Shown piece after piece: positions 37,801-50,945 of a stretch of 64,000 nt of DNA. The DNA is from Synchiropus splendidus (Eukaryota; Chordata; Actinopteri; Syngnathiformes; Callionymidae). The notes under the pieces are model-generated. The model was not told where the DNA came from. It ran no database searches and saw only the letters and a program-made list of their open reading frames with translations. The stretch spans positions 3,410,001 to 3,474,000 of the forward strand of contig NC_071350.1 of assembly GCF_027744825.2 (NCBI RefSeq), written 5' to 3'. The position numbers and the translations under genes are program-made. Position 1 is the stretch's first letter. Every line of letters begins with the position of its first letter.

Positions 37801-39237
37801 ACAAAAACAACCGCAACATCAGCAGTAGGAACTACAGGACCATTTCAGGTTGACAACTTGCTAAGGCCACAAATCCAACACCTCAAAAACAGCTATTAGC
37901 TAGCTTCTAGCTGAGTTAGTAAATCAGAGACACGAACAAAATATCATTTAATTTTCATGATATATTCGTCCATGGTTAGGCCAGAGTGGAATGCCTCATA
38001 ACTTCTTGAACAGGTGGTCAGCTAATGGGGATGTAAATGTTTCATTTGAAAAGCTAATGTTTGGAATTCTTGGCTAATTAAGACTTAAGAGGGAAATGGC
38101 AGGTAAATTCGGATTTGAGCAAGAACTTGAAATGCAGCCCACAGTTTATAAATAGAAAGGATGATGACAAAACCCTAACTTACACACACACAAAGCAATA
38201 TTCAGGATTTGAATAGCGACAACTAGTATATTTAGCGGCAGAGATAGTCAATAATTCAGATTGAAAAGCCTTGTTTACGCTACGTGCAGAAGGAAATCTG
38301 AACAGCTTGACATGAGCTTCGAGTTGAATAGTTAGGAGCATGGCAAAACGAAGAAATCATGCTACATGGCTAAACCACCGCTGGTTATTTTGTTTACCAG
38401 CAACACACAGATCTATCCTCCGTTAGGCCACAGTCGTCAGATTTCCATTTAAAACACAGCCCCATTTTGAAATCGTAGCAGGAGTCAGTCACACAAACGA
38501 CAGGATTCACTTTCAGTGTGGGCAAAAGCGCGTAGATCGTCGATGCTAATTTCAAACCTGCTACTTGGGAGCTAGTGTTAGCTAATGTTATGTTGCATAG
38601 TTTGCGTTCCTTTCCACGGTGGTCAGCAAAATAAAAAGCCACTAAATCAAGAGGGATCGCCATCCACTACACTGCGGCGTTACTTTGCTAAATCATCACG
38701 ACACATTCGCTGGATTAAGTCAGCGAGTGTGGTCGGGATAGCATAAACATGTGCAGGGGGAAAGTTGACCACGGACAAGATTTTTTTAAAACTTCACTTT
38801 TTTTCTTGATTAAACCACCGATCGTGCAAAAAACAGAATACTATTCGCCACGGCGTTACATCTCATTATCATACAGCGTCCGATCAAAGGCTCTCTCCAG
38901 TCCAGTGGCAAAAAAACAGGTCTGGCTCGATTGTAACGGTCCTGCATGTTTTTCTTTCTTCGAGTTAGCGAACAAACTTTAAGCAATCATCAAGAGTCGT
39001 CGATTCGGTCAAGGAAACCATCCGAAACGTGCATTGCAGAATAAACAAGGCGCGTTTTTCCCAAGTAGTGATTTTTTTTGTTCTAGCGTCATTCCCCAGT
39101 CTCACAGCTGGACGCCTGCATTCATACATCATTGTTTTCTCACCCGTTTAAAAACTCCACGAATATATGTTAGATGTATTTTTACTTTGTTCTTAGTCAA
39201 TGTTTGGATTCTCGTGTCCTAAAAAGGCCAAACTTAC
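31811..39237 (-). other. vezf1: vezf1 intron 1
   Basis: A 7.4 kb intron with donor CAA|GTAAGT. No coding sequence is recognised. A less AT-rich stretch at about 34190-34640 and CpG-bearing DNA at about 38500-39237 beside the promoter are the only regions with distinct composition. The rest is AT-rich with no visible feature. Confidence 0.75.
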
Positions 39238-39270
39238 TTGAAAGAGAAACGTACTCCAGCTCGGCTCCAT
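39238..39270 (-). CDS. vezf1: vezf1 exon 1 (start codon)
   Basis: It encodes MEPSWSTFLFQ, the counterpart of human MEANWTAFLFQ, and ends after a complete codon at a consensus donor GTAAGT. The ATG has G at -3 and +4, and an in-frame TAG lies upstream. It is too short to be found by ORF length, but homology, donor and phase all agree. Confidence 0.95.
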
Positions 39271-39360
39271 TTCCACACTTACTAATTCTGTAGAAGCCTA
39301 CAACAAAGCAACCAAACATGGCAGCTCAAACAACTTCCGATAACCTCACGGGACATACCA
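39271..39360 (-). promoter_or_regulatory. vezf1: vezf1 5' UTR and core promoter
   Basis: The minus strand reads ATCGGAAGTTG (an ETS/GABPA-type site, about 39330-39340) and then GCTGCCATGTTTG (YY1-like, about 39313-39325). This pairing is typical of TATA-less vertebrate promoters. YY1 sites of this kind usually sit just downstream of the start, so transcription probably begins near 39330-39360. The ATG inside the YY1-like site (39317-39319) opens a frame overlapping the vezf1 start. Confidence 0.5.
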
Positions 39361-39711
39361 CTGTGCCCGAAATGTAGGGGTGGAACAATTCATTTAGATT
39401 CTTGATTAAAGAATTGTTATTATGACCTGTTTTATTAAAATACAATAAAAGAATAATTACTATTTGAAAGGACCGTATAGTGGAATTAGTCGCCAAACAT
39501 CGACTATTTCAGACATATTTCACGCTTTCAACTTTCAAGAATACCCTTACAGTTGGTTCTTCCCTCATTCTGCGAGCGCATTTCTTGTTGTCGAGGCATG
39601 TGGTTGTTATATAGATAGGTTTCAATGGTATTCCCCTGAAAAGATTGAATTCCTAAAAAAAAGTTTATTTCGAGTGTGTCGTGTGCGTTTATGTGACGGT
39701 TCAACAGAATC

Positions 39712-39765
39712 CCACTTCCGGCTCTCCAGAGTACGCCTGGTGAATTTTAGCGGGAACAATCCCGC
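39712..39765 (+). promoter_or_regulatory. myo18a: Candidate myo18a promoter elements (ETS and E2F-like palindrome)
   Basis: CACTTCCGG is an ETS-type site. TTTTAGCGGGAACAATCCCGC contains an E2F-like TTTnGCGGGAA and a 6-bp inverted repeat (39750-39755 with 39760-39765). It lies about 450 bp from the vezf1 start in a locally CpG-containing stretch. Assignment to myo18a is inference. Confidence 0.3.
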
Positions 39766-41029
39766 GAACACAGCAGTTCAATTTCATTCATAGGAAGGAG
39801 GTGAATGGGAAAGGAAGACTGTAAACTACATGTATCGCCTCTAGTGGATCAGGCATATAACAGATTCATCGCTTATCTGTGGATGTCGCTTTAAAAGCAA
39901 TTACGCATTGCTCATCCAAGTGCAACAGACGTATTGCAGCGTGTCTTGCTGCATGCATCTCGTTGCTTGTCTTTACAGATTATAAAATGAGTCTAACCGA
40001 TGACGTCATTTAGCATGACTAATAATTGACGTAATACAAATTCTGCTTCCTACAGTGGTTTAAATTTGAATAAAGCGTGTCCACTACTATCTCGTTCTGA
40101 TCTGTCTTTTGTGTGACTATTCATTTTCTCACTCATTCGCGCGTTTTACGAGTACTAATAACATCTATTTGAGGTCATTGTCTCACTTAGCATATTCAAA
40201 TTTTAGATTTTTCCACCATTTATATTAATAAGAGACATCTGCAAGAAAACCATGTCGCCATCAAAGTTCACCCCTCCTCAAAATGGTCCTCCAGCAATGG
40301 TGATCTGTGTGCAAATGTGTGTGTGCAAAGATCCTCACTATAAATGCTGACACAGTCGAAAAGAGGGACTCATATGTTTAATAATTGTATAATGTAATCT
40401 CGGCATTGAATATTGCACAGTTTGTTATGATCAAAAACAGAGCTAAACTGGATAGATTTTTTTAGTTTATTAGAATTCACAGCATGTAGTACAATATACC
40501 ATCTTTAAACATTAATATTACGGATAAATGTCAAAAAGTATGAGTAAACAGATATGAGTTTTGTGTTCACGGTGAGAAGTCAACGGCCAAATTGCCGAGA
40601 TTCCAGGGAGAGTCGCTGTTCAGCGGTTAAAACGAGATGTTCCAATTGTTGCCTTCAGGGAATGCCGGAATTATTACAAAATAAAATATATCTAAAAAAA
40701 AAAAAATCTTCACGGTGCGACAATGCTGAATTATAGCTACTGCACTCTTTTAACATATTTAATGAAAAAATGGTAAAACGTGAAAAAAACTAGCTTGCTA
40801 AATGTGTTAATTTTGGGCTTTAATTATCATGTGAATTTAACGTATGTTTGTAATTTATGATAGGCGTGTTAATAATCATTTTAAGATTTCTTTAATGAGC
40901 ATTTTTCTGAATTTAATTTTAGCTCAATTACAATATTACTCTTCAGGACTCGAGCCTAGTTCAGAACGCACATTGTTATTGGGAGTTTACAGAAAGTACG
41001 TGAACGCACCACCAAGTGCATTTCACAGC

Positions 41030-41096
41030 ACTCACTACAGCGCCAAGCAAGAAAATACTGAAAACTTGAAGTAATGCGACATGATGACAAGCAAAG
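41030..41096 (+). other. myo18a: Candidate myo18a non-coding 5' exon (3' end)
   Basis: GCAAAG|GTATGT at 41096/41097 is a strong donor about 1.1 kb before the acceptor of the first coding exon. Splicing would place a short upstream ORF ([16 protein letters not shown], then stop) ahead of the myo18a ATG. The 5' boundary is unknown, and other leaders are possible. Confidence 0.25.
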
Positions 41097-42178
41097 GTAT
41101 GTCATTCATTTGTTATTTTCTTCACGTCTCTTGTGTTATTCAACATTTTTCATGATCTTTACGGCTGTATTCCCACCGGACTTTGAATGAGGGCAAAGCA
41201 GCTTAAAGGGGGTATTATATCCTGGTCTTGTCGCTGTGTAACCTAGCTGTAGAGAATAGAACATCACTCAAAACTAAGATTATTTACAATACTGTATACA
41301 TCTTGGAATGTGTGGTGTTGTATTTGCTGCTTTTTAATGTTTGCACTGGTGTTGTTTCGGTGGTCTCCCGCAGCTTTTCTGACCCAATAGAGATGTGATT
41401 AAGGTTGGATTAAGACCGAATTTTTGGAGCTACCACACAAAGAAGCTTGTGCATTTACAAAACATGCGAAATACGAAATGTGAGACGTACGTTCGTTGTC
41501 ACTTCAAACAACGTCAAGTCAATTGGCAGTAGTTGACTGCCCAAGCATCAAAGTCATCAGTAGCTAGTATCTTACAGCTTGTGCCGTTTTCTCTCACTGA
41601 AGCCTTAATAAAGTACTTGTTTTGAGTCCAAAGATAATCTAAGTTCACATATGGTATGGTACATATGGTACTTACTATCACTATCCGAGTAATTCTCACT
41701 CATTTAGTTTCCCAAGTGGTTATTTATAATCTTTTTATTTATTTTAGTTTATGAATTTCAACATCTCTTCAACTCCACTGGACAATAGAACTTTGCTAAT
41801 GCTCTACAGAACTTTTATATCTGTCCAAATTAGTTATGATCGTTACTTGAAGAGTAACTAATCTCCAAATCCAACTTCCCACAAATTACAAATGTTGAAG
41901 TTCTCCTCTCCATGACGCGTAAGTCATTGCTTCAAAAGGTTCTCCCAGTTTTCCCCCGTCTGAAATCAGTATGGGTCCAGTATCACTTTAAAAGACACTC
42001 AAGCCAGTAAATGAGTTGCTCTTTTACGCCTTAACCAGTTAACGGAATACTTGCAAGCGCATGAAACTTTCAAAAGAACATTTATGGTTTATGGTATGGT
42101 TACAAAAATATTCTTTTTCTGTTTCTACCCAGATTATATTTGCAATCCCTTTATTTTTCTTCATCTGTTTTTTTTCAG

Positions 42179-43195
42179 AGCTCACCAAGCCTGACATTAA
42201 CTCTAAAATATAGTATAAAAAAAAGGTCCAACATGTTTAACCTAATGAAGAAGGACAAGGAGAAAGAGAAGGACAAGGAGCCTGGGAAGAAGGAGAAAAA
42301 GGACAAGAAGGAGAAGAAAGAGCGCATGTCTGCTGCAGAGTTGAAAAGTTTGGAAGAGATGAGCATACGCCGTGGTTTCTTTCATCTCAATCGAGGTAGT
42401 TCCAAAAAGGACCCAAGGACCAAGTTGGAGATTTCCGGTCCAATTCCAATAAAGGTCGCAAGTAACGCTGATCTCAATCTGACAGACCTGGAGTCTGACC
42501 CGAGTAACACCTGTGACAAACCTACACAGAAGGTCGAGGAAGTCAGTGCTGCTGCTTCAGTTGAAGATTTGAAGGTGGATGAGACGCAACATCAAGGCAG
42601 TTCAGTGAAAGAGAGAGCTGCAAAGTTTGGGGAATTAGCCAAGATGAACTCAGGTCAGAGGACTTTCCCCCAGAGGAGTAGAGAGGATAGAACTTTTGAG
42701 TCCTCTAATTTCAGGAACTTTCGGACAAATGCACGATATAAAGCATTCAAATATCCTAAATTTAAAGTAAGTATACCTGAGCTGGTGGAGAAGACATTCC
42801 CTGGTGTTGACCTTCAGCTACCTAAGCTTGTGGCTCCCCACATACCTGATCCAAGAGAGCTGAAGCTGAAAAGGCGCAACACAGGCGACTTTGGTTTCTC
42901 TTTAAGGAGGACAACCATGCTTGACAGGCAGTCTGATGGAGTGGTTTGTCGCCGTGTGGTCCACTTTGCAGAACCAGGAGTTGGAACCAAGGATCAAGCG
43001 GTCGGCTTGGTGCCTGGAGACAGGCTTGTGGAAATCAACGGAGTCAACGTAGAGATAAAGAGCAGGGACGAGATTGTGGAGATGATCAGACAGTCTGGAG
43101 AATATGTCCGACTAAAGGTGCAGCCAATCTTGGAGTTGAGTGAGCTGAATCGAGGCTGGCTGAAGAACTCTGAAGACCAAGGAGATGTCTTAGAC
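42179..43195 (+). CDS. myo18a: Myosin XVIIIA, first coding exon: KE-rich motif and PDZ domain (CDS 42233-43195)
   Basis: It encodes the first 321 residues of MYO18A, a myosin without normal ATP-driven motility that tethers actin to membranes and the Golgi through partners such as GOLPH3. The start [16 protein letters not shown], the Lys/Glu-rich stretch (6-31), [13 protein letters not shown] and [12 protein letters not shown] match MYO18A. The PDZ domain covers about 208-298, with ligand loop TGDFGFSL at 217-224 and [17 protein letters not shown]. The acceptor ctgttttttttcag precedes a 54-nt leader. The exon ends after a complete codon at GAC|GTAAGT. Residues 101-190 are shorter and diverged compared with mammals. 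The exon reading past the donor stops about 30 codons later, which is intron. Confidence 0.97.
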
Positions 43196-43378
43196 GTAAG
43201 TGCTTTAGTTTTTTGTTCAAGGAGCCCTATTTTGCTTTTCCATGTCAAAGCGTCTCACAAGGTGATCTTTACACTGATTGTTATGTAAAGAATGATGTTT
43301 GTGAATTTATGAGTAATTTAGTTTTTAAAATAAGCCTATCCAAAATTGACAAATCTGCACAGACTACAGGCATGCTTC

Positions 43379-44144
43379 AGGCTGTGTCCCATTTCTCACC
43401 CTAACACTAGCACTTGGTTTGGAGTGCCCTCCACTATGAAGTGCCCTCCAACGACAAAGTGAAGTTGACGTCCCTAAGAATTGGGACGTCAATCACTTCA
43501 CACTTCATGACGTCACGTGTAAAGACAATGTGTCGTTTGCTTCCGTGCTGTGTTTTTTTTCCTGCATATCGAGTGTTGGAGATGTTTTGGAAATGCCAGA
43601 TATGTCTTTGTGACCTCTTGCATCTGTGCTGATCATCTCACTTGGTTTGGTGAACCAATGGAGAAGAAATGGGCGGAGCCACAGCTGGCTTTGCTGCTAT
43701 GTCGCGGTGATAGATCTGTTAGAGGTATGAGGATGTTAACGTTAGCCTGGATGCTAGCCCACTGTTGTTTGTTATAGACATAGAAAAATACCGTTGTACC
43801 AACATGTTTTATTGTTCATGTTGTCGGACACCGTAGACCATTTGGGTGGCTTACGTGTGATATCAGAGAAAGTCAACAAACGGAAGAGTAGTCCTCGTTA
43901 CTAAAATGTCGCTGTTGTCCTATCCAACATTGTTTTTAAATAAAGTACTTTGGTATCCTGGAACTCCACGCTTCATATTCCCAGTTGGTTTCAAGTAAGC
44001 TCCGGACTGGAGCCCCCTCGGTTTGAAGGGATCATTTCAAGTGGTGAACGGCGAGTGCCCTCAGTCTTAGGAGTATTGGGACGCACTACACTTACAAGTG
44101 AACGCACAAAACCCAGTGTTAGGGTAAGAAATGGGGCACAGCCT
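43379..44144. mobile_element. Foldback MITE with ~30-bp terminal inverted repeats
   Basis: The left end aggctgtgtcccatttctca continues ccctaacact. The right end is its inverted match (44115-44144) with four mismatches in 30. Subterminal hairpins occur, for example gtgaagttgacgtccc pairing with gggacgtcaatcacttcac. The element is about 766 bp and has no transposase. The terminus is of the GGCTGTGTCC type common in fish. No convincing target duplication is visible. Confidence 0.75.
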
Positions 44145-46810
44145 ACACGTCTTACTGAGATGCAGTGGCGGAACATATGCTGACCATGGGTGTGGGGCAT
44201 ATGACCAGGACCTTTAGAAACCAAATTGAAGTGCAGCTTATCTTCACTTTCATGCGGTGCTGTCCAACCGAGACACAAACAGGGGGTGTAACAATCTAAG
44301 TGCTGTGCCATTACAATCACAACCACAAAGTGTAGCAATTGTGCCTTTTAAATTGATTGTGCTTTCAGAGTTGGTCGTCTTGAATTGCTGCAATGAACAA
44401 AACACACATTGACTTGCGCTTTGTCGTTCCATTTCATTCTTGCTACGGTCAGTCATGTAGCGCACTGTTTTATTCAACATTTTAAACCAAACATCATGAG
44501 TCTTGCCAAAATGTGGTTTTGTTGAGTTGGAACAAACCATGACCAACCATGGCACAATGTGTACTAGCATTGCTGACATGCTTAGCAATAGTCCAGTGGT
44601 TAGCTGTCAGCACAGAGTTATTTTGTAGCATTACTTTTTCGTGACTTGATCAATATTGACATTTTGTTGTTTTGATGAAAAGCTACTCTTTTGGTACATG
44701 AGCTGTGCAATAAATGCACTTTAAAGAGAGGATTCAAATGGATTCACTTTGCATTGTGGTAGGTTTCAGTGCAGCATAAATTAACGTGGTAAAATGCTGG
44801 TCATTAATATTCCCATGCTGCTTAACTGCCTTTTTCTTTCTGGGGTTTACTATCGTGAAACTTGGATCTCCAATTTCCCCATCAGAAACTGTTTTTTCTG
44901 TTGTTGAAGTGATTTCCCGTCCATAATCCATACATTGCCAGACGGATCTGGTTTTCCAGTTCCATAAGTGAATGAGCAGTGACATGGGCCATGCTTACTC
45001 TACCATATAATAGCAAAATTTACAAGAGAATCGTCCTGGCCTATATAGAACAGTTAGTCATGAACAGTATAGTGCCAAGTTCTCTTTCAAAGTTCAGATG
45101 CTGAAAGTTGTTGATGGCAAGAGAACTCACGTAAACGTAACCCTTTAGGTGGCAAAGTCACAAAATTGTGACTGAAAGCAGAGTATTCATCCTCTGATGA
45201 AGAGAAGTTGACCGTGTAGCAGCAATATGAAAAAACAAACATGACAATAGCAGCAGATGTGGTAGAAGGTGCATGAGACATTACACTATGTATCGTGGTG
45301 GAGGCAGTACGCTCTATGTTCATGGTTGTGATGCCCATCTATCATCATCACTGTTGCTTGGATGACGTCTCAAGATACAAATTAGATGAGTGAATTTATT
45401 CCCATCCCAGGATTTTTCATATTTACAGTGTCTTTTTCACTAGCCTTTTTCAAGCTACAGCCTTTTAAAATTCTGATATCAAAGTTTAATATTTCACTGA
45501 AAAACAGTATAAGTACCTAAAATGCTGTCATGTGTGCTCAAGTTTGACACCCCAGAGATCGTCATCACATGACTTCTGTAGTAGGTCGTAAGTAAGTAGG
45601 TAAAAAAAACATTGCATTGATAATTTCTAATCATTTTCAAAGCATGAAAAATGTGCTCTTAAATTGCTCTTATTTGACTTGATCTGTTGCCTAACATTGC
45701 TACCTCTTCCAAAGTACTTTAAAGAGTGACCTGCAAGGTTTTGGAACTATGCATGAATATGCAGTATGAAATGATCATGTACTGTCTACAAAGTTGGTTC
45801 TGTAGAATTAGAATGCTATAAATTAGTGTAAAATCGAATCGAGAACCATACACGTGCCTTGATGTTGTATCAAAAGTAAGATCCTCCCCTGCATCTTGTT
45901 GGAGAATAATTTGACCTGTGTCGTTAGGGTTACAATGATAACTTGTTTTTCAGTCCCAATGGAATGTTGAACAGATATCCACCCACTCTGTATTCCAAAT
46001 ACACCAGAGATGGCTCCCTTGCCTCCCTTAGGTGCAGGTTAACAAGCTCATCTGCTTCAGTATCAGAGACGAGATGCCAAATGTTGCATGGCAGCTGGAT
46101 GTTCTAATCGTTCCACTGTATGTACTGGAAGCTTATTTGCCCCTAAATAATGTCATAAAGAATTAATGAATCAACTTAAGAGAACAAGGACAAGTGGCTA
46201 CCATCAATGTCGTCATTCCTCTGAGCAACAATTATTTATCTGTGCAGGAACCTTTTACCCTGAACGTTCTGGGAACGTTCCTGAAACTGACTGCAAGACC
46301 CATGGTTTCCAAATGTAAACAGCAATAGCAAACAGCAATGTATCATCAAAGAGCCGGAGAGAAGCCACCTTGTCAAAACTCACCCCAAGTCCCAATATGA
46401 TACGCATGATATATTTTGTTCTTTTGAGCCTTCATAAAAGAGTCTGTCACCCAGCTCATCTTCGTCTTCATTGTTATGATGCCGACCAAGTATGACTCTG
46501 ACTAACTCCACATCGTCAGACCCTTCATCCTATGATAAGCGCCAGTCATTGATTCCGGAGCAATGTGGTTTGAATAAAAAATAAGCCGTTTTGTTTACAT
46601 GAACCTGCTCTTCATCCTCAAGAAGCGCTTGTTATTCTCTGATATTTCTTGTGACTTCCTCCGCTTCTATGCACTTATCAGTGCTTATTTACAGAGTTGC
46701 CACCTCTGGTTAGATAACATGATGACGCCTGTGCTTGATCAAGTTATGACAAACAAGCATCACAGACACACATCATCTACATCACAATGTGATTTATGGT
46801 GGTGTATGGA

Positions 46811-46825
46811 TTTTTTTTTTTTTTG
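46811..46825. repeat. Poly(T) run
   Basis: About 14 consecutive T within the myo18a intron. Confidence 0.9.
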
Positions 46826-49747
46826 TATCCAGAGAATGACAGCACATTATCATCTTTCTAATCATGTCTTGGTTGACTTATTGTCTGTGAACTGTTAAAC
46901 TTTTAGTTCAAACATAAGTTAGCAGTAGAAATGATCTTTAATCCATCTATTCATATCATAAATACACATTTTATTGGTTGTTTGTTCACATTTTCATTTA
47001 ACATATGCCAGGGTTCTCTCACAGTTTAATGTGTCCTCGCTTTAATTATGATTTTGTGTTGTCCTGCCACCGTGGTAGAACTGTAATGACCCTGGCAATG
47101 TGCTCCTGTGATTGTATGCTTTGGGGGAGTTTGTGTGTTTTGAAAGAAAGAATGTGTCCTGGTGTATATATAATCCCACCCCCCCACGCTCCTTTGACAC
47201 CAGACAATGGGACATTGAGGGAGACAACGGCACAAACGCCGCCACAGCTCATGGCCATATGGTCTTGCAAGAGCTGGCTGGTGGCCCATTCAGTTTTTTT
47301 CATGTAGTTAATCGTGTGACAAGTCGAGGTGCTTCGATTTCAACTAGTAGTTCGGTGATATAAACAAAGCAGGTTTTAAAGTTTTCACCACTCAACTGTT
47401 TCTTGTGGTGTTTCAATATTGCCATTTCATGTAGAAACCAAGTGTCCATTAGAATATATCCCCAAGAGTAAAGTGTCATCTCATTGATATTCCACTGTCT
47501 AATTATGCTAATCCCTTCTATTTCGAATGTGTAACTGATCAAAAGAAGATGGTTCCAGTGCATAAACAGAGAAAATTCAGTCTTCTGTGTTGGCATACTT
47601 GAATTATCTAGTGAACTGATTCACTTCATTTCTTTTCTTCATGGTCGTCTGATAGGAACTGATACACTCAACAATAGACTTTTTTAATCCCATGCATTTT
47701 TAAAATTTGATATCTGCATCGAGCAGATTGGGTTGGGATTGCTGTTCTAAAAGTAATGTTTGAAATTGTAAAATGCTCATGACAACAAACCTAACAACTT
47801 AGGAGAAGCTAGGAGAAGTCGACCCTGAGGTCTTGTGTTTGTGCATAGTGCAATCTACACAGGGCAGTGTCTTCATGATGTTCAATCTATTGTATGTGAT
47901 ATACTTCATTGTTATGACATGCTATTTGTACAGAAGAGGATTGGGGCCAGTGAAGAAAAAAAAAAACAAGTGGCAGAATTCTGACTCGGTCAGCCCTACC
48001 AATTTGGGGCCTCGTAACAAATTTCCTTTTGCTATCGTTCTTTTATGTTACTCTGATCTGATACAAACAATTTGACTGAAAAAAAAGTGTTGGTCTGATC
48101 ATCACTGTACATTTGCTATGATAGTAGTTTGGATGAGGGCTCTTAAAATTGGTTGGTTGACATACACACTGCACGGATGGGTGAGTTCATCAAACTGTAA
48201 ATATACGTTATATTTCAGACCCAAAATAACAACCCAAATACCAGAATTGGGGAGTTTTGTGTAATCTTCTGAGGTCATGTTGCTGTAGACAAAGAAAGAA
48301 AGTATGAACCACTTGTTTTGCAGAGTGTATCTTCAAGATGAATCTTGGTTCAGTCAATTGGTTTCAGCTATGTCTTTTTCTTTACTTCTTGTGGACAGCC
48401 TTGATCTATATTGTGTATCGAAATGATCCAAATGTTACCCATTTGCATCTGGGTGCAGATGGCAGCCATCACATTCACCCTGTCCTACATTTACACATCG
48501 TCATCATCACCAGACAGGCCACTTGAAATTTAGCAGAATGTTCATGTGAGACTGACCCAGAACCAGCTGCACTATTTATAGTTGGTTATTATCAGATCTG
48601 GTTTGCACATCTAGAACTCCCTAACACACTTACAGACACGTGTAGCATGAGCCCTTTTTGCACGAGACATCACATTGTTGGTAATATGTTTCAAGGATTG
48701 AACTGTTACTGGTCAAAGTGCAGCATAATTTCCTCAGCCTTTATATTTGAGGTCACACACAAAGATGACAAAGCTAAAGATAATAACAATGAAAGGAAAT
48801 ATATGCTCTGAATTTTCACAGTTTTTTCCTCAAAACTGCAATTTTTAACTGACATTCAAAACTCGATAAATACCATTCCAATTGACTGTTTTCATAACTG
48901 TGTGTGTAACATTTTATGGACAAATTTTTCATCTTGATCTTTAGTTCTCCACCGTTTCTGTACCTGTAGGTGTATGTCATTTAATAACATAACTTCAAGT
49001 CCAGTCTCTGACTTGATCTTTTCACTGTAAACAAAGTGTCTCATGTGAGGCTTGCAGCATTTTCCTGTAGCATATCTAATGAAAGATAAAGATAAAGGAT
49101 GTGCATGAATCGTGCAGAAATACTTGCGCTAATGACCATGAGGACAGAATAAACAGTCAGGTTTATAAGGATGGAAGCTCGATAAGGAGTTCTTCTGGCT
49201 CTATTCAGTAGATCATTCATGTCAGCCACACACTGAGATATCGTAGTAGGGCAGTAACAAATCATCCAGTCCATCAGAGACAATGATATAATTAGGAAAT
49301 TGGCAAATGGAGTAATCTCCTCCCTGAGCTAACCATTTAAATGACATCATCCTCATTTCCAGTCAGGAGACGCAGTGAGACAGTATTAGGTGTGGATTAG
49401 AGAGGTTGGGCTTCCAGGGATGAACTTGTTTTGTCCATGATTGAGGCTTAGGGTGCCTTTTCTCCTTTTCTCCTCACCTAATCCTGCTATTGTCGTAGTA
49501 GCAACAGTCATCTGAATGACTGTGCTTAAAAATCCTTCAGATAATTTACAAGTAATAATAAAAAATGTCATCAAACAAGAATAGAAAAGTGCCCAATGGA
49601 CCTGACGACTACATCTGCCATCTTGAAAATACATTTTTTTGTTGCCAAAACTAAGCTATCGCCCTGAAAGTGAAAATTTAATAATATTTTGTTTGGATAA
49701 AAATAAAGATTTCAATCTAAGTCTACCTTTATCTCATGCGTGAATCT

Positions 49748-50945
49748 CAATGATTGTCTTCATCCGCTTCTTTTGCCTGTTACTTCTATTTCTAACATTC
49801 TTTGTCCAGCATGTTCCCAGTAGCTCAAACCATCTGAGTCTGGCCTCACTACATGTTCCTGTCCCACTGATAAACTTGTTTCACATCCTGTCCTTCCTAA
49901 TGAATCCCAATGAATACTGGAGCCTCTTCATTCTCTCTCACTCATTGACCATACATCATGGTCTCGCCACTGTCCTCCTGTCCTCCTTTCTCTCTTCCAC
50001 TTATATGCATGTATTCTGTCCAATGAGCTTCATTCCTCTTCAGTCCAGCTCCAACCTCGACATCACTGACTAAGCCTAAAGCCCATGTTCACTCCCACTA
50101 CAGACCACTCTGTAGAATCATGAGCAAACATCATTGTCCACGGTGATGCCATCCCGAACCACCTGTTTGTCTGTTCACTACAATAGCAAATTAGAAGGGG
50201 GAGAGAGCTGATGGGTAATTTTATGGTCACCTTGACTCCCTCCGTCACTCTCACCACTGTCTCACTGTCCTCACACATGTCCTTCACAACCCTCACATGC
50301 TTCTCTGATGCTTCTGACTCCCTCACACAACACATGCATCTACCATAGTCTTTGTCTACGTCCACAAAAACAGTGTAGTTCCTTCTGACTTACTCTGTAC
50401 TTCCACATCCACGGATTTGGGGTGCATTTTCTCACCATGAAACCATGCTGCTGCTCACTGACCCACAACTTCTCCTCTAAGCCTGGACTCTTTCCCACAC
50501 CTTCATGGTGTGACTATCTTTTTGACCTCTCTATAGTTGCTGCAGTTCTGATCTCCTTTGTGCTTGAAAATCTGCACCAGAACACCTTTCCTCCACTTGC
50601 CAGGCATCCGCTTAGTTCACTCACCATAACACTTGCACACCTATCCTGGGATGTTGTCTGGGCCAACTGTCTTACGATTCTTAATTCTTTTCGATGAGGC
50701 CCTCACGTCCGCCATGGCAATTTCCTCAACTACCTGATCCATCATCGCTCCTTTATTGTTCCACCTCTTTCTCGCTCATTCTCTTCTTTCATTAGTTCCC
50801 TGAAGCACTCCATCCATCTCTGTCTCACTCAGACTCTCTTCCCATTTCCATCCATATCCTACATCAATCGAACCTGTTGCATATCCTTCCCTGCTCTCTC
50901 TCTCAGCCAGGCGATCCTGGATACAGCCATGTTATCCAGTCGCCC
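49748..50945 (-). mobile_element. RTE-type LINE, decayed reverse transcriptase
   Basis: The minus strand encodes fragments of an RTE reverse transcriptase and the region after it. A readable piece at 50063-50365 includes SEKHVRVVKDMCEDSETVVR and SPWTMMFAHD, where the catalytic FADD box has become FAHD. Frames are broken throughout and both ends are missing or eroded, so it is inactive. It is antisense to myo18a and has the same orientation as the 25.4 kb copy. Confidence 0.8.

Larger units (their letters stand above)
39361..42178. other. Intergenic/5' flank between divergent vezf1 and myo18a
   Basis: No coding exon was recognised. It should contain the myo18a promoter and at least one non-coding exon, because the first coding exon has a clear acceptor. 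Candidates are a CACTTCCGG plus GCGGGAacaaTCCCGC cluster (39712-39765) and a donor at 41096/41097. The rest is AT-rich DNA with no visible feature. Confidence 0.6.

Noticed and set aside
38394..38663. Minus-strand 89-codon frame near the vezf1 promoter
   Set aside because: It lies in vezf1 intron 1, has no splice context, and the exon 1-exon 2 junction is already complete without it.
39341..39376. Second ZNF143-like site near vezf1 (ctacatttcggg)
   Set aside because: The CCC core is replaced and the ATGC part is absent, so the match is too weak.
43414..43777. Plus-strand frames just after the PDZ exon
   Set aside because: They lie inside the foldback MITE and do not resemble MYO18A.
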